A DNA stretch of 64,000 bases from Aquaspirillum serpens DSM 68 (GTDB taxonomy: Bacteria > Pseudomonadota > Gammaproteobacteria > Burkholderiales > Aquaspirillaceae): NCBI RefSeq assembly GCF_000420525.1, contig NZ_ATVC01000004.1, positions 1 through 64,000 of the forward strand. Reading direction: 5' to 3'. Shown here piece by piece: positions 7,547-19,775 of the stretch (positions are counted from its first letter, which is position 1; every line of letters starts with the position of its first letter). Both the position numbers and the translations under genes were made by a program. Under the pieces are notes generated by a model, which was not told where the DNA came from, did not search any database, and worked only from the letters and a program-made list of their open reading frames with translations.

Positions 7547-9151
7547 ATGAATGTAAAAGCACGGATGATTGCTTTAGTAGTGCAAACGTCAATTTTGACC
7601 TTGGCTGCTTTAGTCATTGTGTTTGGCGTGATGCGCTATAGCTATCAACTTCTCGACCAACATTTAGAACAAGATGTGACCTTGGAGCGAGAGCTGAACT
7701 CTGTCTATGCCGAAGCACTGGGTATTCGTCTTGCCATGCACGCCATGTTGCTCAATCCCAATAACCCGAATGCCCCTAGCTCATACCAACGTGCGCGCAC
7801 TGAATTTGAAAAAGCCTCTGCCGCCTTACAACAACGCGCCCAAAGCCACCCCGAACTGAGCACGATTATTCAAGCGCAACAAGCTTGGTTACCGATGGCC
7901 GATGGCGTGATGCGGTTGATTCAGGCACAAGATTTAGCCGGTGGTCAAGCCGAGTTCAAAAAAGAAATCCCCATTTGGCAAAAGCTACGCAAACCCTTAT
8001 TAGCATTATTAGAACAGCAAAAACACATTTCCGATCAAGCCCGCGCAGGGGCTTTGGCATGGGAACAAAGAGCGCAGTGGATTGCCCTCGGCACCGGCGG
8101 ATTGATTGTGTTGATTCTGACCCTGTCATCAATTTGGTTTGCCCGCCGTTTGATGCTCAACCTTGGTGGCGAACTCAATTATGCAGTGCAGGTCACGCGT
8201 ACCATCGCCTCGGGGCACTTGGACCAAGCAATTCATACCGATGCAGCAGCACCCAATAGCCTGTTATCTGCCATGAAAGAAATGCAGCAACAACTGGCAG
8301 GGACAGTCAGCGATATTCGCAGCTATAGCGTACAAGTGGCCGAGTCGATTGGTGAATTGCAACAAAATGAAAAACAACTGGCACAGCTGGCGCTAGAACA
8401 AAGCCAAGCCGCCACACGGATGAGTGCCACCGTCGAAGAAATGAGCCACAGCATTGGTCAGGTGGCAGAACATGCCGTGCAAGCCGATCGAATTACCAGT
8501 GAAACCGGCGTCCAAGTTCGCCGCAGTGTCGATACCATTACCGACAGCAGTAATATGATTCGACAAGTCAATGATTGCATGGAAGCTTCCGCCGCCGTGA
8601 TGAGCGAATTGGGCAACAATGCGGCAAATATTTCTAGCATTGTGAAAGTGATTCAAGAAATCGCCGAGCAAACCAATTTATTGGCCCTTAACGCCGCCAT
8701 TGAAGCAGCCCGTGCAGGGGAACAGGGGCGTGGGTTTGCCGTAGTGGCGGATGAAGTACGCAAACTGGCCGAACGCACCGCACAATCAACCCATGAAATC
8801 ACGGCGATGATCGAGCGCGTGCAAAGCAGTGCAGAACAAGCGGTGAAAAATATGGAAACAGGCCGACAATTGGTAGAAAACAGCACCAATCAAGTTTCCT
8901 CCGCCCAACAGGCGGTATCGGAATTACAACAGCAAGCCCGTCAGGTACAACAAGCGGTTACCTATATCAGCCAAGCGTTGGGCGAACAACGCTCGGCCAG
9001 TGGAGATATTGCACAGAATATTCAACATATTGCCGTGATGAGTGAACAAAGCCACAGCGCCACACAAAGCACTTTGCAACATGCCGACACCCTGCATGAC
9101 CTTGCTTTGGCCTTAGAAAAAGCCGTCGAGCGTTTTAGGATCAACCGCTAA
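7547..9151 (+). CDS. methyl-accepting chemotaxis protein
   Basis: This 534-residue chemoreceptor has a membrane helix at about residues 8-28, a periplasmic four-helix-type sensor to about 175, and a second membrane helix at about 176-198 ([20 protein letters not shown]). A HAMP segment and the cytoplasmic signalling domain follow. The hairpin tip reads [20 protein letters not shown], then [18 protein letters not shown], the site that binds CheA and CheW. There is no C-terminal methylation pentapeptide. The ligand cannot be inferred. It stands alone with its own terminator downstream, and feeds the Che system encoded at 21703-30333. Confidence 0.95.
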   Translation: MNVKARMIALVVQTSILTLAALVIVFGVMRYSYQLLDQHLEQDVTLERELNSVYAEALGIRLAMHAMLLNPNNPNAPSSYQRARTEFEKASAALQQRAQSHPELSTIIQAQQAWLPMADGVMRLIQAQDLAGGQAEFKKEIPIWQKLRKPLLALLEQQKHISDQARAGALAWEQRAQWIALGTGGLIVLILTLSSIWFARRLMLNLGGELNYAVQVTRTIASGHLDQAIHTDAAAPNSLLSAMKEMQQQLAGTVSDIRSYSVQVAESIGELQQNEKQLAQLALEQSQAATRMSATVEEMSHSIGQVAEHAVQADRITSETGVQVRRSVDTITDSSNMIRQVNDCMEASAAVMSELGNNAANISSIVKVIQEIAEQTNLLALNAAIEAARAGEQGRGFAVVADEVRKLAERTAQSTHEITAMIERVQSSAEQAVKNMETGRQLVENSTNQVSSAQQAVSELQQQARQVQQAVTYISQALGEQRSASGDIAQNIQHIAVMSEQSHSATQSTLQHADTLHDLALALEKAVERFRINR

Positions 9152-9171
9152 TCAACATCATCACAGCCCAA

Positions 9172-9196
9172 AGCCCCCAACTGCTGGGGGCTTTTT
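9172..9196 (+). terminator. intrinsic terminator after chemoreceptor gene
   Basis: An 8-bp GC-rich stem AGCCCCCA/TGGGGGCT with a 5-base loop is followed by TTTTT. It ends the chemoreceptor transcript, and lies between convergent genes, so it may work for the minus strand too. Confidence 0.88.
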
Positions 9197-9216
9197 GTTT
9201 ATTTTGGTGCTTATGC

Positions 9217-9753
9217 TTAATGTGCCGCACCCGCTTTTTCTGGCATGGCGGAGGAGTGGTGGCTGGTAATCAACCAGTTTTGACCATCCCAGCGGTAGGT
9301 GTAGCTGTAGCGGCCACTGACCGAGGCACCGGTTTTGCGGAAATAGAAGGTATATAAGCCGGCATCAACCGCAGTATTGCAGCCAATTTCGATATGGCGC
9401 AGGTCAATTTTTCCGACTGGGCCATTGGCAAGGAAATGTTCAAAGTAATCTTGTTTTTCTGCTGCAGAGAGACGCGGTTTGTTTGATACCGTGGGAAGCA
9501 GAATCGAGCGTGGAGCATAGTTAGCCACCACTTGTTTAGGGTTGCCACTGAGTAAGGATTGGTTCCAGCGATCAAATAAAGCAGCAATTTCGCCCTCACT
9601 GGTCAGTTTGCACATTTCCGTGCGGGCAAATGTAGCATCTTGGTAAACCGGTTGGATGTAGGCAGGACCGTAGTGATGGGATACGGGAGGGGTGACACAG
9701 CCGGTTAAGGCAACAACACCAGCAAGGCTCAATGGGAGCAGGGCATGTTTCAT
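9217..9753 (-). CDS. putative lipoprotein with NTF2/SnoaL-like domain
   Basis: The protein has 178 residues from the ATG at 9753, which has AAAGGTGG as ribosome-binding site. A GTG 12 bases upstream is less likely. The signal peptide ends in a lipobox, ALTGC, with Cys19 as the lipid-modified residue. The rest has the size and pattern of an NTF2-like fold: EIAALFDRWNQSLLSGNPKQVVANYAP, then FRKTGASVSGRYSYTYRWDGQNWLI spread over strands. This is like DUF4440 or the bacterial CaMKII-association-like domains. Such domains bind small ligands or assemble as oligomers. No substrate can be named. Confidence 0.7.
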   Translation of the reverse strand: MKHALLPLSLAGVVALTGCVTPPVSHHYGPAYIQPVYQDATFARTEMCKLTSEGEIAALFDRWNQSLLSGNPKQVVANYAPRSILLPTVSNKPRLSAAEKQDYFEHFLANGPVGKIDLRHIEIGCNTAVDAGLYTFYFRKTGASVSGRYSYTYRWDGQNWLITSHHSSAMPEKAGAAH

Positions 9754-9868
9754 TGCAAATTCCACCTTTTATTATTTGGACACAGTGTTTTGTCCTAATC
9801 ATGGCGGAAATCGCCCAACTTGGCACCCCTTTTTTATTGCAAATTCGGCAATTTCGCGAGAAAACACA

Positions 9869-9907
9869 GGAATAGCGCATCGATCCTTCGGGGTGATGCA
9901 CTATTCC
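9869..9907. repeat. palindrome with GTGCATCACCCC core, downstream of guaA
   Basis: A 13-position stem with one mismatch (GGAATAGYGCATC against GATGCRCTATTCC) encloses a 13-base loop. On the minus strand it lies 31 bases after the guaA stop, where a terminator would be expected, but no long T run follows. Its core GTGCATCACCCC is shared with the hairpin after gcvP at 36012-36046, so it may be a dispersed element. Confidence 0.55.
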
Positions 9908-9937
9908 CTACAAAATTGGCAGATACTAACGGCGTGG

Positions 9938-11521
9938 TTATTCCCACTCAATCGTTGCCGGTGGTTTGCCAGATACATCATAGACAACACGGTTAATACC
10001 GCGTACTTCATTGATGATCCGGTTCGAGGCACGACCTAACAGGCTATAAGGCAACTCAGCCCAGTGTGCGGTCATAAAGTCACTTGTTACCACCGCACGC
10101 AACGCCACCACCCATTCATAAGTGCGGCCATCACCCATTACCCCCACCGACTTCACCGGCAAGAACACGGCAAATGCTTGGCTCGTCAGGTCGTACCAGT
10201 TTTTACCTGTTTTTTCGTCGACGGTATTACGCAACTCCTCGATAAAGATGGCATCCGCACGTTGCAACAACTGTGCGTATTCTGCTTTGACCTCACCAAG
10301 AATCCGCACCCCCAAACCCGGGCCGGGGAAAGGATGACGATAGACCATCTCAGCCGGCAGGCCCAACGCCACGCCCAACTGTCGCACCTCATCTTTGAAC
10401 AACTCACGCAACGGCTCGAGCAACTTCAAATTCAACGTTTCCGGCAAGCCCCCTACGTTGTGATGGCTCTTGATGGTGTGCGCTTTTTTAGTTTTTGCTC
10501 CCGCCGATTCAATCACATCGGGATAGATTGTACCCTGTGCCAACCATTTTGCTTTTTCGAGTTTTTTCGCTTCCGCTTGGAACACCTCGACAAACTCTGC
10601 ACCGATAATCTTGCGTTTTTGCTCAGGGTCAGTCACGCCAGCCAATTTGCCCATAAACGCTGCGCTGGCATCGACATGGATCACTTTCACGCCTAAGTTT
10701 TGCGCGAACATCTCCATCACCATCTGGCCTTCGTTCAAACGCAACAGACCATGATCGACAAACACACAAGTCAGCTGGTCGCCGATGGCACGATGAATCA
10801 ACGCCGCCGCTACCGAGCTATCTACCCCACCAGATAAGCCTAAAATCACCTCCTCATCACCCACTTGGGCGCGGATTTTAGCGACGGCTTCGTCAATATA
10901 GTTCGGCATGGTCCAGCTTGGTTTTGCATTGGCAATATGCAGCACAAAGCGATGCAACATTTCTGTGCCACGTTTGGTATGCGTGACTTCGGGGTGGAAC
11001 TGCACGCCGTAGAATTGGCGTTGTTCGTCTGCCATCGCCGCAATCGGGCAAGACGGTGTTTCAGCAATCACATGGAAACCGGCTGGCAATTCAGTTACTT
11101 TATCGCCATGACTCATCCATACATCCAACAAGCCTTCGCCAGCTGGAGTGATGCTGTCTTGCAGACCTTCTAACAATTTTGAATGATGACGGGCACGGAT
11201 TTGGGCGTAGCCAAATTCGCGGGTATCGCCCGATTCCACTTTGCCGCCCAAGGTTTGCGCCATCCATTGCATGCCGTAGCAAATCCCTAATACCGGCACG
11301 CCCAGTTCAAACAAAGCGGGGTCGGCTTGGTAGTCCGATTCATAGACCGAATTCGGCCCACCAGAGAGAATAATGGCCTTGGGTGCAAAAGCGCGGATGT
11401 CATCGATCGACATATCAAACGAATGTAATTCGCAGTAAACATGCGCCTCGCGCACACGGCGGGCGATCAATTGGGTAACTTGTGACCCAAAATCAAGAAT
11501 GAGGATTTTATCCATGTTCAT
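9938..11521 (-). CDS. guaA: GMP synthase (glutamine-hydrolysing)
   Basis: GuaA converts XMP to GMP with glutamine and ATP, in purine synthesis. The N-terminal glutaminase domain has GGPNSVYE, the nucleophile motif GICYGMQ, and FHPEVTHT. The synthetase domain has the P-loop [17 protein letters not shown]. The C-terminal dimerisation domain ends in the conserved KPPATIEWE. Three close starts are possible: GTG at 11524, ATG at 11521 and ATG at 11515. None has a strong ribosome-binding site, and 11521 is chosen here (527 residues). It follows smpB by 33 bases on the same strand and is probably cotranscribed with it. Confidence 0.97.
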   Translation of the reverse strand: MNMDKILILDFGSQVTQLIARRVREAHVYCELHSFDMSIDDIRAFAPKAIILSGGPNSVYESDYQADPALFELGVPVLGICYGMQWMAQTLGGKVESGDTREFGYAQIRARHHSKLLEGLQDSITPAGEGLLDVWMSHGDKVTELPAGFHVIAETPSCPIAAMADEQRQFYGVQFHPEVTHTKRGTEMLHRFVLHIANAKPSWTMPNYIDEAVAKIRAQVGDEEVILGLSGGVDSSVAAALIHRAIGDQLTCVFVDHGLLRLNEGQMVMEMFAQNLGVKVIHVDASAAFMGKLAGVTDPEQKRKIIGAEFVEVFQAEAKKLEKAKWLAQGTIYPDVIESAGAKTKKAHTIKSHHNVGGLPETLNLKLLEPLRELFKDEVRQLGVALGLPAEMVYRHPFPGPGLGVRILGEVKAEYAQLLQRADAIFIEELRNTVDEKTGKNWYDLTSQAFAVFLPVKSVGVMGDGRTYEWVVALRAVVTSDFMTAHWAELPYSLLGRASNRIINEVRGINRVVYDVSGKPPATIEWE

Positions 11522-11554
11522 CACAGTCAGAGAGAGAAAGAGTAGGCGAAACGA

Positions 11555-12004
11555 TTAACGGTTGTGAACCTTCATGATTCGCTGCCGTTCACGTTGCCAT
11601 TCGCGTTCTTTTTCGCTTTCGCGTTTGTCGTGTTGTTTTTTACCACGCGCCAAACCGATATTGGCTTTGATACGCCCACGGGAATAGTGCAAGTCTAATG
11701 GCACTAAGGTATAGCCCGAACGCTCGACCAAGCCAATCAGCTTGTTAATTTCGTTTTGTTTGAGTAACAGCTTGCGGGTGCGGGTGGCGTCGGGGTGGAC
11801 GTGGCTAGAAGCGCTCAAGAGAGGCGTGATATGGCTACCCAATAGCCAAAAAGCGCCGTTTTTCAGAATCACATACGCTTCTTTAATCTGTGCCTTACCG
11901 GCACGGATCGATTTCACTTCCCAACCTTCAAGGACGAGCCCCGCTTCATAGCGTTCTTCGATAAAATAATCATGGGTTGCTTTTTTATTTTGTACGATGC
12001 TCAC
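11555..12004 (-). CDS. smpB: SsrA-binding protein SmpB
   Basis: SmpB binds tmRNA and brings it to stalled ribosomes for trans-translation. The 149-residue protein starts at a GTG ([13 protein letters not shown]), chosen because AGGGG lies 8 bases upstream and the family begins at this point. A TTG start at 12031 would add nine unrelated residues. Conserved parts include [20 protein letters not shown] and the basic tail [21 protein letters not shown], cut here to key parts. It is divergent from ratA-rnfH, the neighbourhood usual for smpB in proteobacteria. No tmRNA gene was seen in the window. Confidence 0.97.
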   Translation of the reverse strand: MSIVQNKKATHDYFIEERYEAGLVLEGWEVKSIRAGKAQIKEAYVILKNGAFWLLGSHITPLLSASSHVHPDATRTRKLLLKQNEINKLIGLVERSGYTLVPLDLHYSRGRIKANIGLARGKKQHDKRESEKEREWQRERQRIMKVHNR

Positions 12005-12122
12005 GACGCTTACCCCTGTCAAAACAGGCAAATAATCTGCCAGTGTACCAGTTTTTGACCGCCTACCCGATGTTTAGCGTGGGTAGAAAAAGTCAAGCCC
12101 TGAGTTTGCCAATCAACTTTTT

Positions 12123-12578
12123 ATGAGTTTTGCCAAAGTTATGCCAACGATAGAAAAAACCGTTCTTGTCATGCACACCCCAGCGCAGATGTTTCAATTG
12201 GTAGATGAGGTGCAGCGCTACCCTGAATTTTTACCGTGGTGTGCCAAAGGTGAGGTGATTTCGCGCCAAGGCAATGAGTTGGTTGCCAGCCTGTATATCG
12301 ACTATTTGAAAATCCGCCAGCATTTCACCACCCGCAACCACAACACGCCCCCGAACACGATTGATATGGTGTTGGTCGATGGCCCATTTGAAAATTTTGG
12401 TGGCGGCTGGCGTTTTCACCCCTTGGGCAGCGAAGGATGCAAAATTGAATTTCGACTGGAATACACCTTTTCTAGCAAATTATTAGAAAAGGTGATTGGG
12501 CCAGTGTTTAGCCGCATCATGGGTACCTTAGTCGATGCTTTTATTCAAGAAGCCGACCGTTTATATGGTGATGATTGA
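12123..12578 (+). CDS. ratA: RatA-family protein (START/COQ10-like domain)
   Basis: This 151-residue protein has a polyketide cyclase/START-like fold of the COQ10 type. Typical segments are VDEVQRYPEFLPWC and a C-terminal helix ending LVDAFIQEADRLYG. In E. coli RatA was reported to block 70S ribosome association. Homologues elsewhere bind ubiquinone, so the name toxin is not secure. The ATG at 12123 has no clear ribosome-binding site; an ATG at 12141 is an alternative that fits the family start MPTIEKT. It is divergent from smpB and followed after 11 bases by rnfH, a conserved arrangement. Confidence 0.9.
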   Translation: MSFAKVMPTIEKTVLVMHTPAQMFQLVDEVQRYPEFLPWCAKGEVISRQGNELVASLYIDYLKIRQHFTTRNHNTPPNTIDMVLVDGPFENFGGGWRFHPLGSEGCKIEFRLEYTFSSKLLEKVIGPVFSRIMGTLVDAFIQEADRLYGDD

Positions 12579-12589
12579 GGAAAACTGTT

Positions 12590-12898
12590 GTGGCAAAAAT
12601 TCAAATCGAAGTGGTTTATGCGAAACAAGAACAGCAAGCCTTGTTGAAACTGATGGTTGACGAAGGAATAACGGCACAACAAGCGGTGGAACAATCCGGC
12701 ATCTTGCAGCAATTTCCAGAAATTGATCCGACACAATTAAAGTTGGGGATTTTTTCTAAAGCAATTAAAAGCGATACGGTGTTGCGGGAACGTGATCGGG
12801 TTGAAATCTACCGCCCATTGATTGCTGATCCGAAAGCGGTGCGGCGTAGCCGCGCCGAGGCAGGTAAGGTGATGAAAAAAGGCGGGGGAGACGCTTAA
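12590..12898 (+). CDS. rnfH: RnfH-family ubiquitin-like-fold protein
   Basis: The 102-residue protein belongs to the RnfH (UPF0125) family, with IQIEVVYAKQEQQALLKL, GIFSKAIKSDTVL and the end RDRVEIYRPLIADPKA followed by a basic tail. The fold is beta-grasp. Its molecular role is unknown despite the link in name to the Rnf electron-transport complex. The GTG at 12590 is preferred because GAGG lies 9 bases upstream; a TTG at 12575 overlaps the end of ratA. It is cotranscribed with ratA. Confidence 0.9.
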   Translation: MAKIQIEVVYAKQEQQALLKLMVDEGITAQQAVEQSGILQQFPEIDPTQLKLGIFSKAIKSDTVLRERDRVEIYRPLIADPKAVRRSRAEAGKVMKKGGGDA

Positions 12899-12937
12899 GA
12901 GCACCGTGCAAAGACACAACTGTTTGATGAGTTAAGC

Positions 12938-12962
12938 CTGCCCGTTGATGATCCACGGGCAG
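12938..12962. other. hairpin between convergent rnfH and diguanylate cyclase genes
   Basis: CTGCCCGT and ACGGGCAG form an 8-bp stem around a 9-base loop. It lies between two convergent stops and may end transcripts from both sides. No T run follows on either strand, so it is not a standard intrinsic terminator. Confidence 0.45.
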
Positions 12963-12974
12963 CGGCTCAAACCA

Positions 12975-14837
12975 CTAGAGTAAAGGCGGCTCGGCCGAAA
13001 ACGCACCCTCTTCATCGACACCGTTCTCTGTAGCTGCAAAAACCCGATTTTTTCCAGCCATTTTAGCGGCATACATGGCGCGGTCGGCACGGTCGATAAT
13101 CTCGATCTCGGTTTCTTCCGTCCCACATGCCGCCACTCCGGCGCTAAATGTCAGCACCAAGCGATCGTTATTTGCCATAAAAAAGGCTTTGGTCAATTCG
13201 CGTTGTAAGCGTCGAATAATATCGAGTGCCTGCACAATCGATGTTTCCGGCATTAAGACCACAAATTCTTCACCACCAAAACGAGCGACAACATCCGTTG
13301 GGCGCAATTTCTCTTGTGCAATTGCCACCAAATGTTTCAGTGCATCATCCCCCGCCAAATGCCCATAACGATCATTGAGTTGTTTGAAGTTATCTATATC
13401 AATCAATGCCAATGACAAAGGACGGCCAGTGCTGATTTGTCGGGCGCGCTCACGAGCAAAAATTTCTTCCAATCCCCGCCGGTTGTAGGCGCCGGTCAGT
13501 TGATCTTCTTTAATCTTTGCACTCGCGGCATCTAAGGCCTGTTCTAGCTCTTGAATCCGATATTCTGCGCTTTCCACCCGTTGCCGCGTTGCCAACAACT
13601 CATCGCGGGCACTGACCAAATCCACTTGGATCGAACGAGTATCGCTCATTAAATAATCGACAATCTGACCCAAAGCGATGGGGTCTTGTGCCGTTTGTAA
13701 TTGTTCGGTGTAACCCTGAATCCGATTTTGATATTGATCGGTATGATCAACCATCATCGATAAGCGCTGGGTAAAAGTATTGAGCATGTCACGCAGCGAA
13801 TCGGTGGCCTGATCGAGGCTGTGTTTTAACAGACCTTGTTTATAGATCACTTCTTTCAGCGAGGCTTCGAGCTGATAAATCGCTCGCATGGTCATCACTT
13901 CGCTTGCGAGGAGCGTGCGCACCGCCTCAATTTGCCCGCCTAGATGGCGGTCGGAGCCAGCTAGCTCGTCCAAATTCTCTAACAGCAAATCGAGCAGATT
14001 AACCAAACCGTTGACGATTCTTTCTTCATGTTGCTGATGAATCGCCGTTTTAATCCACAGTTTTTTCAAATTACGGGCAAGCAACTCTTGCTCATCTAAA
14101 TTTGATACCCCGTCCAAAGTCCGCGAGACATGTTCGAGTTCATGCTGTAATTCGGGGAAACCATGAAAACGCGGTGTGACGCCTTGATATAAGGTTTCAG
14201 CCAACATGACCCGCCACCGCTCCCAACCTGCTGGTAATTCTGGGGGCAATAGCGTCAGCCCACCGGCAGCAGCCCGTTCAGCCTCTGCCTCTAAATCTTC
14301 CATCCCCAATGACAATAAATCCGCTGCCACTGGGGGGAGTGCTGGCGCTTTATCCATCGGCTTGGCCCAGCCTTGTACCAGATTATTGAGTTTCTGATAC
14401 AGCTGAATTGGACTTGCCCCCGCTTGCATGGCTAACACTCGTTGCAAGGCTTGGCGTTTTTTAGATTGAGTGAGCCCAGGTTGATGCGCCTCCCATTCCT
14501 GAACGAAGCGTTCAAACAGGGTGCCCCACTCTTGTCCGATACTGTTTGCTAACACCAGTTCCTGCCCATACTCACAGGCATAGCGTACTGCTTTTAACCA
14601 ATCACGTTCATTCAGCGCTTGTTGAATCCGGTCGCGTTCAACCTCGGCATGCGGATGATCTTTAGGAAGCGACTGTTGTAATAGATGTCCCCAATCAGGT
14701 TGGGTGGAATCCGTGATTAGCTCGGTTTGTAACCCTGCAATTTCTTGGTAGAGGCGGGTGTAGTTTTCAGGGGTCGGTGCCAGTTTTTCAGTGGCAAGGC
14801 GGAGGAGAGTTTCTCTGGCAATTTCAGTAGGTGTCAT
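12975..14837 (-). CDS. diguanylate cyclase (GGDEF domain) with long helical N-terminus
   Basis: The protein has about 620 residues from the ATG at 14837, chosen because relatives start MTPTEIARETLLRLATEKL. A longer start at 14885 is possible. The C-terminal GGDEF domain has the active-site motif RFGGEEF at about residue 520. A product-inhibition site RPTD lies exactly five residues before GGEEF, so it should make c-di-GMP and be feedback-inhibited. Upstream are about 450 mainly helical residues with coiled-coil character (ARDELLATRQRVESAEYRIQELEQAL region) and no membrane segment. This N-terminal type is common in betaproteobacteria, but its signal is unknown. It lies 62 bases downstream of ftsB on the same strand. 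Confidence 0.92.
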   Translation of the reverse strand: MTPTEIARETLLRLATEKLAPTPENYTRLYQEIAGLQTELITDSTQPDWGHLLQQSLPKDHPHAEVERDRIQQALNERDWLKAVRYACEYGQELVLANSIGQEWGTLFERFVQEWEAHQPGLTQSKKRQALQRVLAMQAGASPIQLYQKLNNLVQGWAKPMDKAPALPPVAADLLSLGMEDLEAEAERAAAGGLTLLPPELPAGWERWRVMLAETLYQGVTPRFHGFPELQHELEHVSRTLDGVSNLDEQELLARNLKKLWIKTAIHQQHEERIVNGLVNLLDLLLENLDELAGSDRHLGGQIEAVRTLLASEVMTMRAIYQLEASLKEVIYKQGLLKHSLDQATDSLRDMLNTFTQRLSMMVDHTDQYQNRIQGYTEQLQTAQDPIALGQIVDYLMSDTRSIQVDLVSARDELLATRQRVESAEYRIQELEQALDAASAKIKEDQLTGAYNRRGLEEIFARERARQISTGRPLSLALIDIDNFKQLNDRYGHLAGDDALKHLVAIAQEKLRPTDVVARFGGEEFVVLMPETSIVQALDIIRRLQRELTKAFFMANNDRLVLTFSAGVAACGTEETEIEIIDRADRAMYAAKMAGKNRVFAATENGVDEEGAFSAEPPLL

Positions 14838-14899
14838 GGTGGAGCATTTATCAGGCATGGAGTCGGGGACAACAACGCACGACACAGAGGGTTAGGGAA

Positions 14900-15178
14900 T
14901 TAAGGTTCTTTATTCAGCAACTGAAAAAACACTTCGCCTGATTTAATCATGCCAAGCTCACTGCGAGCACGTTCTTCAATGGCTTCGGTCCCTTGTTTAA
15001 GGTCCACCACCTCGGCGGTAAGCGCTTGATTGCGCGCCAACAAGCGTTCATTTTCTTGCCGCTGTTCAGCCAGTTGGCTATCAATTTGCATTACCCTGAC
15101 CCAACTACCCTTACCAAACCACATGGGCCATTGTAAGGAAACAATTAGGGCAATCAGGATCAGGGTAACACTACGCAT
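14900..15178 (-). CDS. ftsB: cell division protein FtsB
   Basis: FtsB joins FtsL and FtsQ in the divisome and helps activate septal peptidoglycan synthesis. The 92-residue protein has one N-terminal membrane helix (residues 4-20, [19 protein letters not shown]). A periplasmic coiled coil follows, [21 protein letters not shown], and then the conserved region [21 protein letters not shown]. It follows eno after 9 bases; this eno-ftsB pairing is usual in proteobacteria and supports the call. Confidence 0.95.
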   Translation of the reverse strand: MRSVTLILIALIVSLQWPMWFGKGSWVRVMQIDSQLAEQRQENERLLARNQALTAEVVDLKQGTEAIEERARSELGMIKSGEVFFQLLNKEP

Positions 15179-15187
15179 CGTGGCAGC

Positions 15188-16471
<1,284 letters not shown>

Positions 16472-16516
16472 TCAAAAATCCCTATTTACATGTAGGAAGA
16501 AAAAATTAGATACAGA

Positions 16517-17371
16517 TTAGGCCATGTCTTCTGGCCACGACCCACGCTGTTTGACCAAAGCATCAATTTCACGCAGGGTATACAGCAGTTCGGCCACTCG
16601 CGACAACGGCCAAGCATTAGGGCCATCGGATAATGCTTTAGCTGGGTCGGGGTGAGTTTCCATAAACAGCCCCGCTACCCCCGCCGCCACTGCTGCACGC
16701 GCCAACACCGGCACAAATTCACTGCGGCCACCTGACGCATGACCTAGCCCACCCGGTTGTTGTACCGAGTGTGTCGCATCAAACACCACTGGGCAGGCGG
16801 TTTGCCGCATGATGGCTAAACTGCGCATATCTGATACTAAAGTGTGGTAACCGAAGGACACGCCTCGTTCACACACCATAAAGCGATCGTCATCTAAGCC
16901 CACTTCTTGGGCGGCTGCACGAGCCTTTGCCACCACCTGTGTCATATCTTCTGGGGCAAGAAACTGGCCTTTTTTGATATTTACTGGTTTGCCAGATTGG
17001 GCAACGGCGCGGATAAAATCGGTTTGCCGACACAAAAACGCTGGGGTCTGTAAAACATCCACCACGCTAGCAACTTCAGGCACTTCGGCTTCAGTATGCA
17101 CATCAGTCACCACCGGCACACCGATTTGCTGTTTCACCTTGGCGAGAATCTGCAAGCCCTGTTCCATGCCTAAACCACGAAACGACTGTCCAGAACTGCG
17201 GTTCGCTTTGTCGTAACTGGATTTGTAAATGAAAGGAATCCCCAACTCGGTGGTGATTTCTTTCAAGCGACCTGCGGTATCCAAAGCAAATTGTTCACCT
17301 TCGATAACACAGGGGCCGGCCATCAGAAACAATGGCTGGTTCAAACCGATTTCAAATCCGCATAATTGCAT
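16517..17371 (-). CDS. kdsA: 3-deoxy-8-phosphooctulonate synthase (KDO-8-P synthase)
   Basis: KdsA condenses arabinose-5-phosphate with PEP to KDO-8-phosphate, the precursor of the inner-core sugar of LPS. The 284-residue protein has [39 protein letters not shown] and [11 protein letters not shown]. The last is followed by [23 protein letters not shown] in sequence; all are typical of the family. It lies 16 bases after pyrG, implying a Gram-negative envelope. The start is the conserved MQLCGFEIG. Confidence 0.98.
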   Translation of the reverse strand: MQLCGFEIGLNQPLFLMAGPCVIEGEQFALDTAGRLKEITTELGIPFIYKSSYDKANRSSGQSFRGLGMEQGLQILAKVKQQIGVPVVTDVHTEAEVPEVASVVDVLQTPAFLCRQTDFIRAVAQSGKPVNIKKGQFLAPEDMTQVVAKARAAAQEVGLDDDRFMVCERGVSFGYHTLVSDMRSLAIMRQTACPVVFDATHSVQQPGGLGHASGGRSEFVPVLARAAVAAGVAGLFMETHPDPAKALSDGPNAWPLSRVAELLYTLREIDALVKQRGSWPEDMA

Positions 17372-17387
17372 CGCTCAGCCCTTTGAC

Positions 17388-19049
<1,662 letters not shown>

Positions 19050-19218
19050 CTAATGGAATTGGTAATTGTAACCCGAAAGCGGCGCACTCTCAATGCACCT
19101 CGAGCCTACCAAACTATTGACACAACAAGATAAAACCTATCCCCCCACCAATCGCATCTCAAGCCCCACAAATCAGCGATATTTTTATCCTAGTGTGGTT
19201 TGCGCCGTCATGTTTGGC

Positions 19219-19248
19219 TTGAGTGAATGCGCTAGTTCATGATATAAA
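19219..19248 (+). promoter_or_regulatory. likely sigma-70 promoter of rpmB-rpmG
   Basis: TTGAGT and TATAAA are separated by 18 bases, ending 33 bases before the rpmB ATG. The -10 is near consensus and the -35 is moderate. A GGAGAT ribosome-binding site lies between this promoter and the start codon. Confidence 0.6.
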
Positions 19249-19281
19249 GACGGTTTTTATCGGTTTCTGGAGATAACTCTC

Positions 19282-19515
19282 ATGGCGCGAGTTTGCAAAG
19301 TCACCGGCAAGCGTCCGATGGTTGGGAATAATGTGTCCCATGCCAATAATAAGACCAAGCGCCGGTTCCTGCCCAACCTGCAGTATCGTCGTTTCTGGGT
19401 TGAGAGCGAAAACCGCTGGGTACGCTTACGTGTGTCCAACGCGGCCCTGCGTACCATCGACAAGAACGGTATCGACGTTGTGCTCGCAGATCTGCGTGCA
19501 CGCGGCGAAATCTGA
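19282..19515 (+). CDS. rpmB: 50S ribosomal protein L28
   Basis: L28 is a small protein of the large ribosomal subunit. The 77-residue sequence begins [20 protein letters not shown] and contains [12 protein letters not shown] and [21 protein letters not shown]. It lacks the CxxC zinc pair of some L28 proteins. The sequence is of the betaproteobacterial kind and helps place the organism. rpmG follows after 21 bases, the standard pairing. Confidence 0.98.
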   Translation: MARVCKVTGKRPMVGNNVSHANNKTKRRFLPNLQYRRFWVESENRWVRLRVSNAALRTIDKNGIDVVLADLRARGEI

Positions 19516-19536
19516 CAGTAGGAAGGTTTCATCACC

Positions 19537-19692
19537 ATGCGTGAAAAAATTAAACTGGAATCGACCGGTGGTACTGGTCACTTCTACACCACAACCAAAA
19601 ACAAACGTACCAAGCCTGAAAAAATCGAGATCAAGAAGTACGATCCGGTTTTACGCAAGCACGTCATCTATAAAGAAACTAAGCTCAAATAA
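19537..19692 (+). CDS. rpmG: 50S ribosomal protein L33
   Basis: This 51-residue basic protein begins [19 protein letters not shown] and ends [12 protein letters not shown], the typical L33 pattern. It has no zinc-binding cysteines. GGAAGG lies upstream as ribosome-binding site. It is cotranscribed with rpmB and followed by a strong terminator. Confidence 0.97.
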   Translation: MREKIKLESTGGTGHFYTTTKNKRTKPEKIEIKKYDPVLRKHVIYKETKLK

Positions 19693-19714
19693 GCCGATTG
19701 TTTCTCGACAGATA

Positions 19715-19747
19715 CCGAAAAAAGCCTCCATTTGGAGGCTTTTTTCG
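19715..19747 (+). terminator. intrinsic terminator after rpmG
   Basis: A stem AAAAGCCTCCA/TGGAGGCTTTT with a 2-base centre ends in a T run. The A run on the other side makes it usable on the minus strand as well, where the glycosylase gene converges. Confidence 0.9.
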
Positions 19748-19775
19748 TATCAAGGGACAGTTTAACCAATTACAG

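Noticed and set aside
10064-10696. 210-residue open frame on the plus strand
   Set aside because: It is antisense to guaA and shows no family pattern.
19111-19140. TTGACA at about 19111 as a promoter
   Set aside because: No -10 lies at 16-18 bases, and a better promoter for rpmB is closer to the gene.
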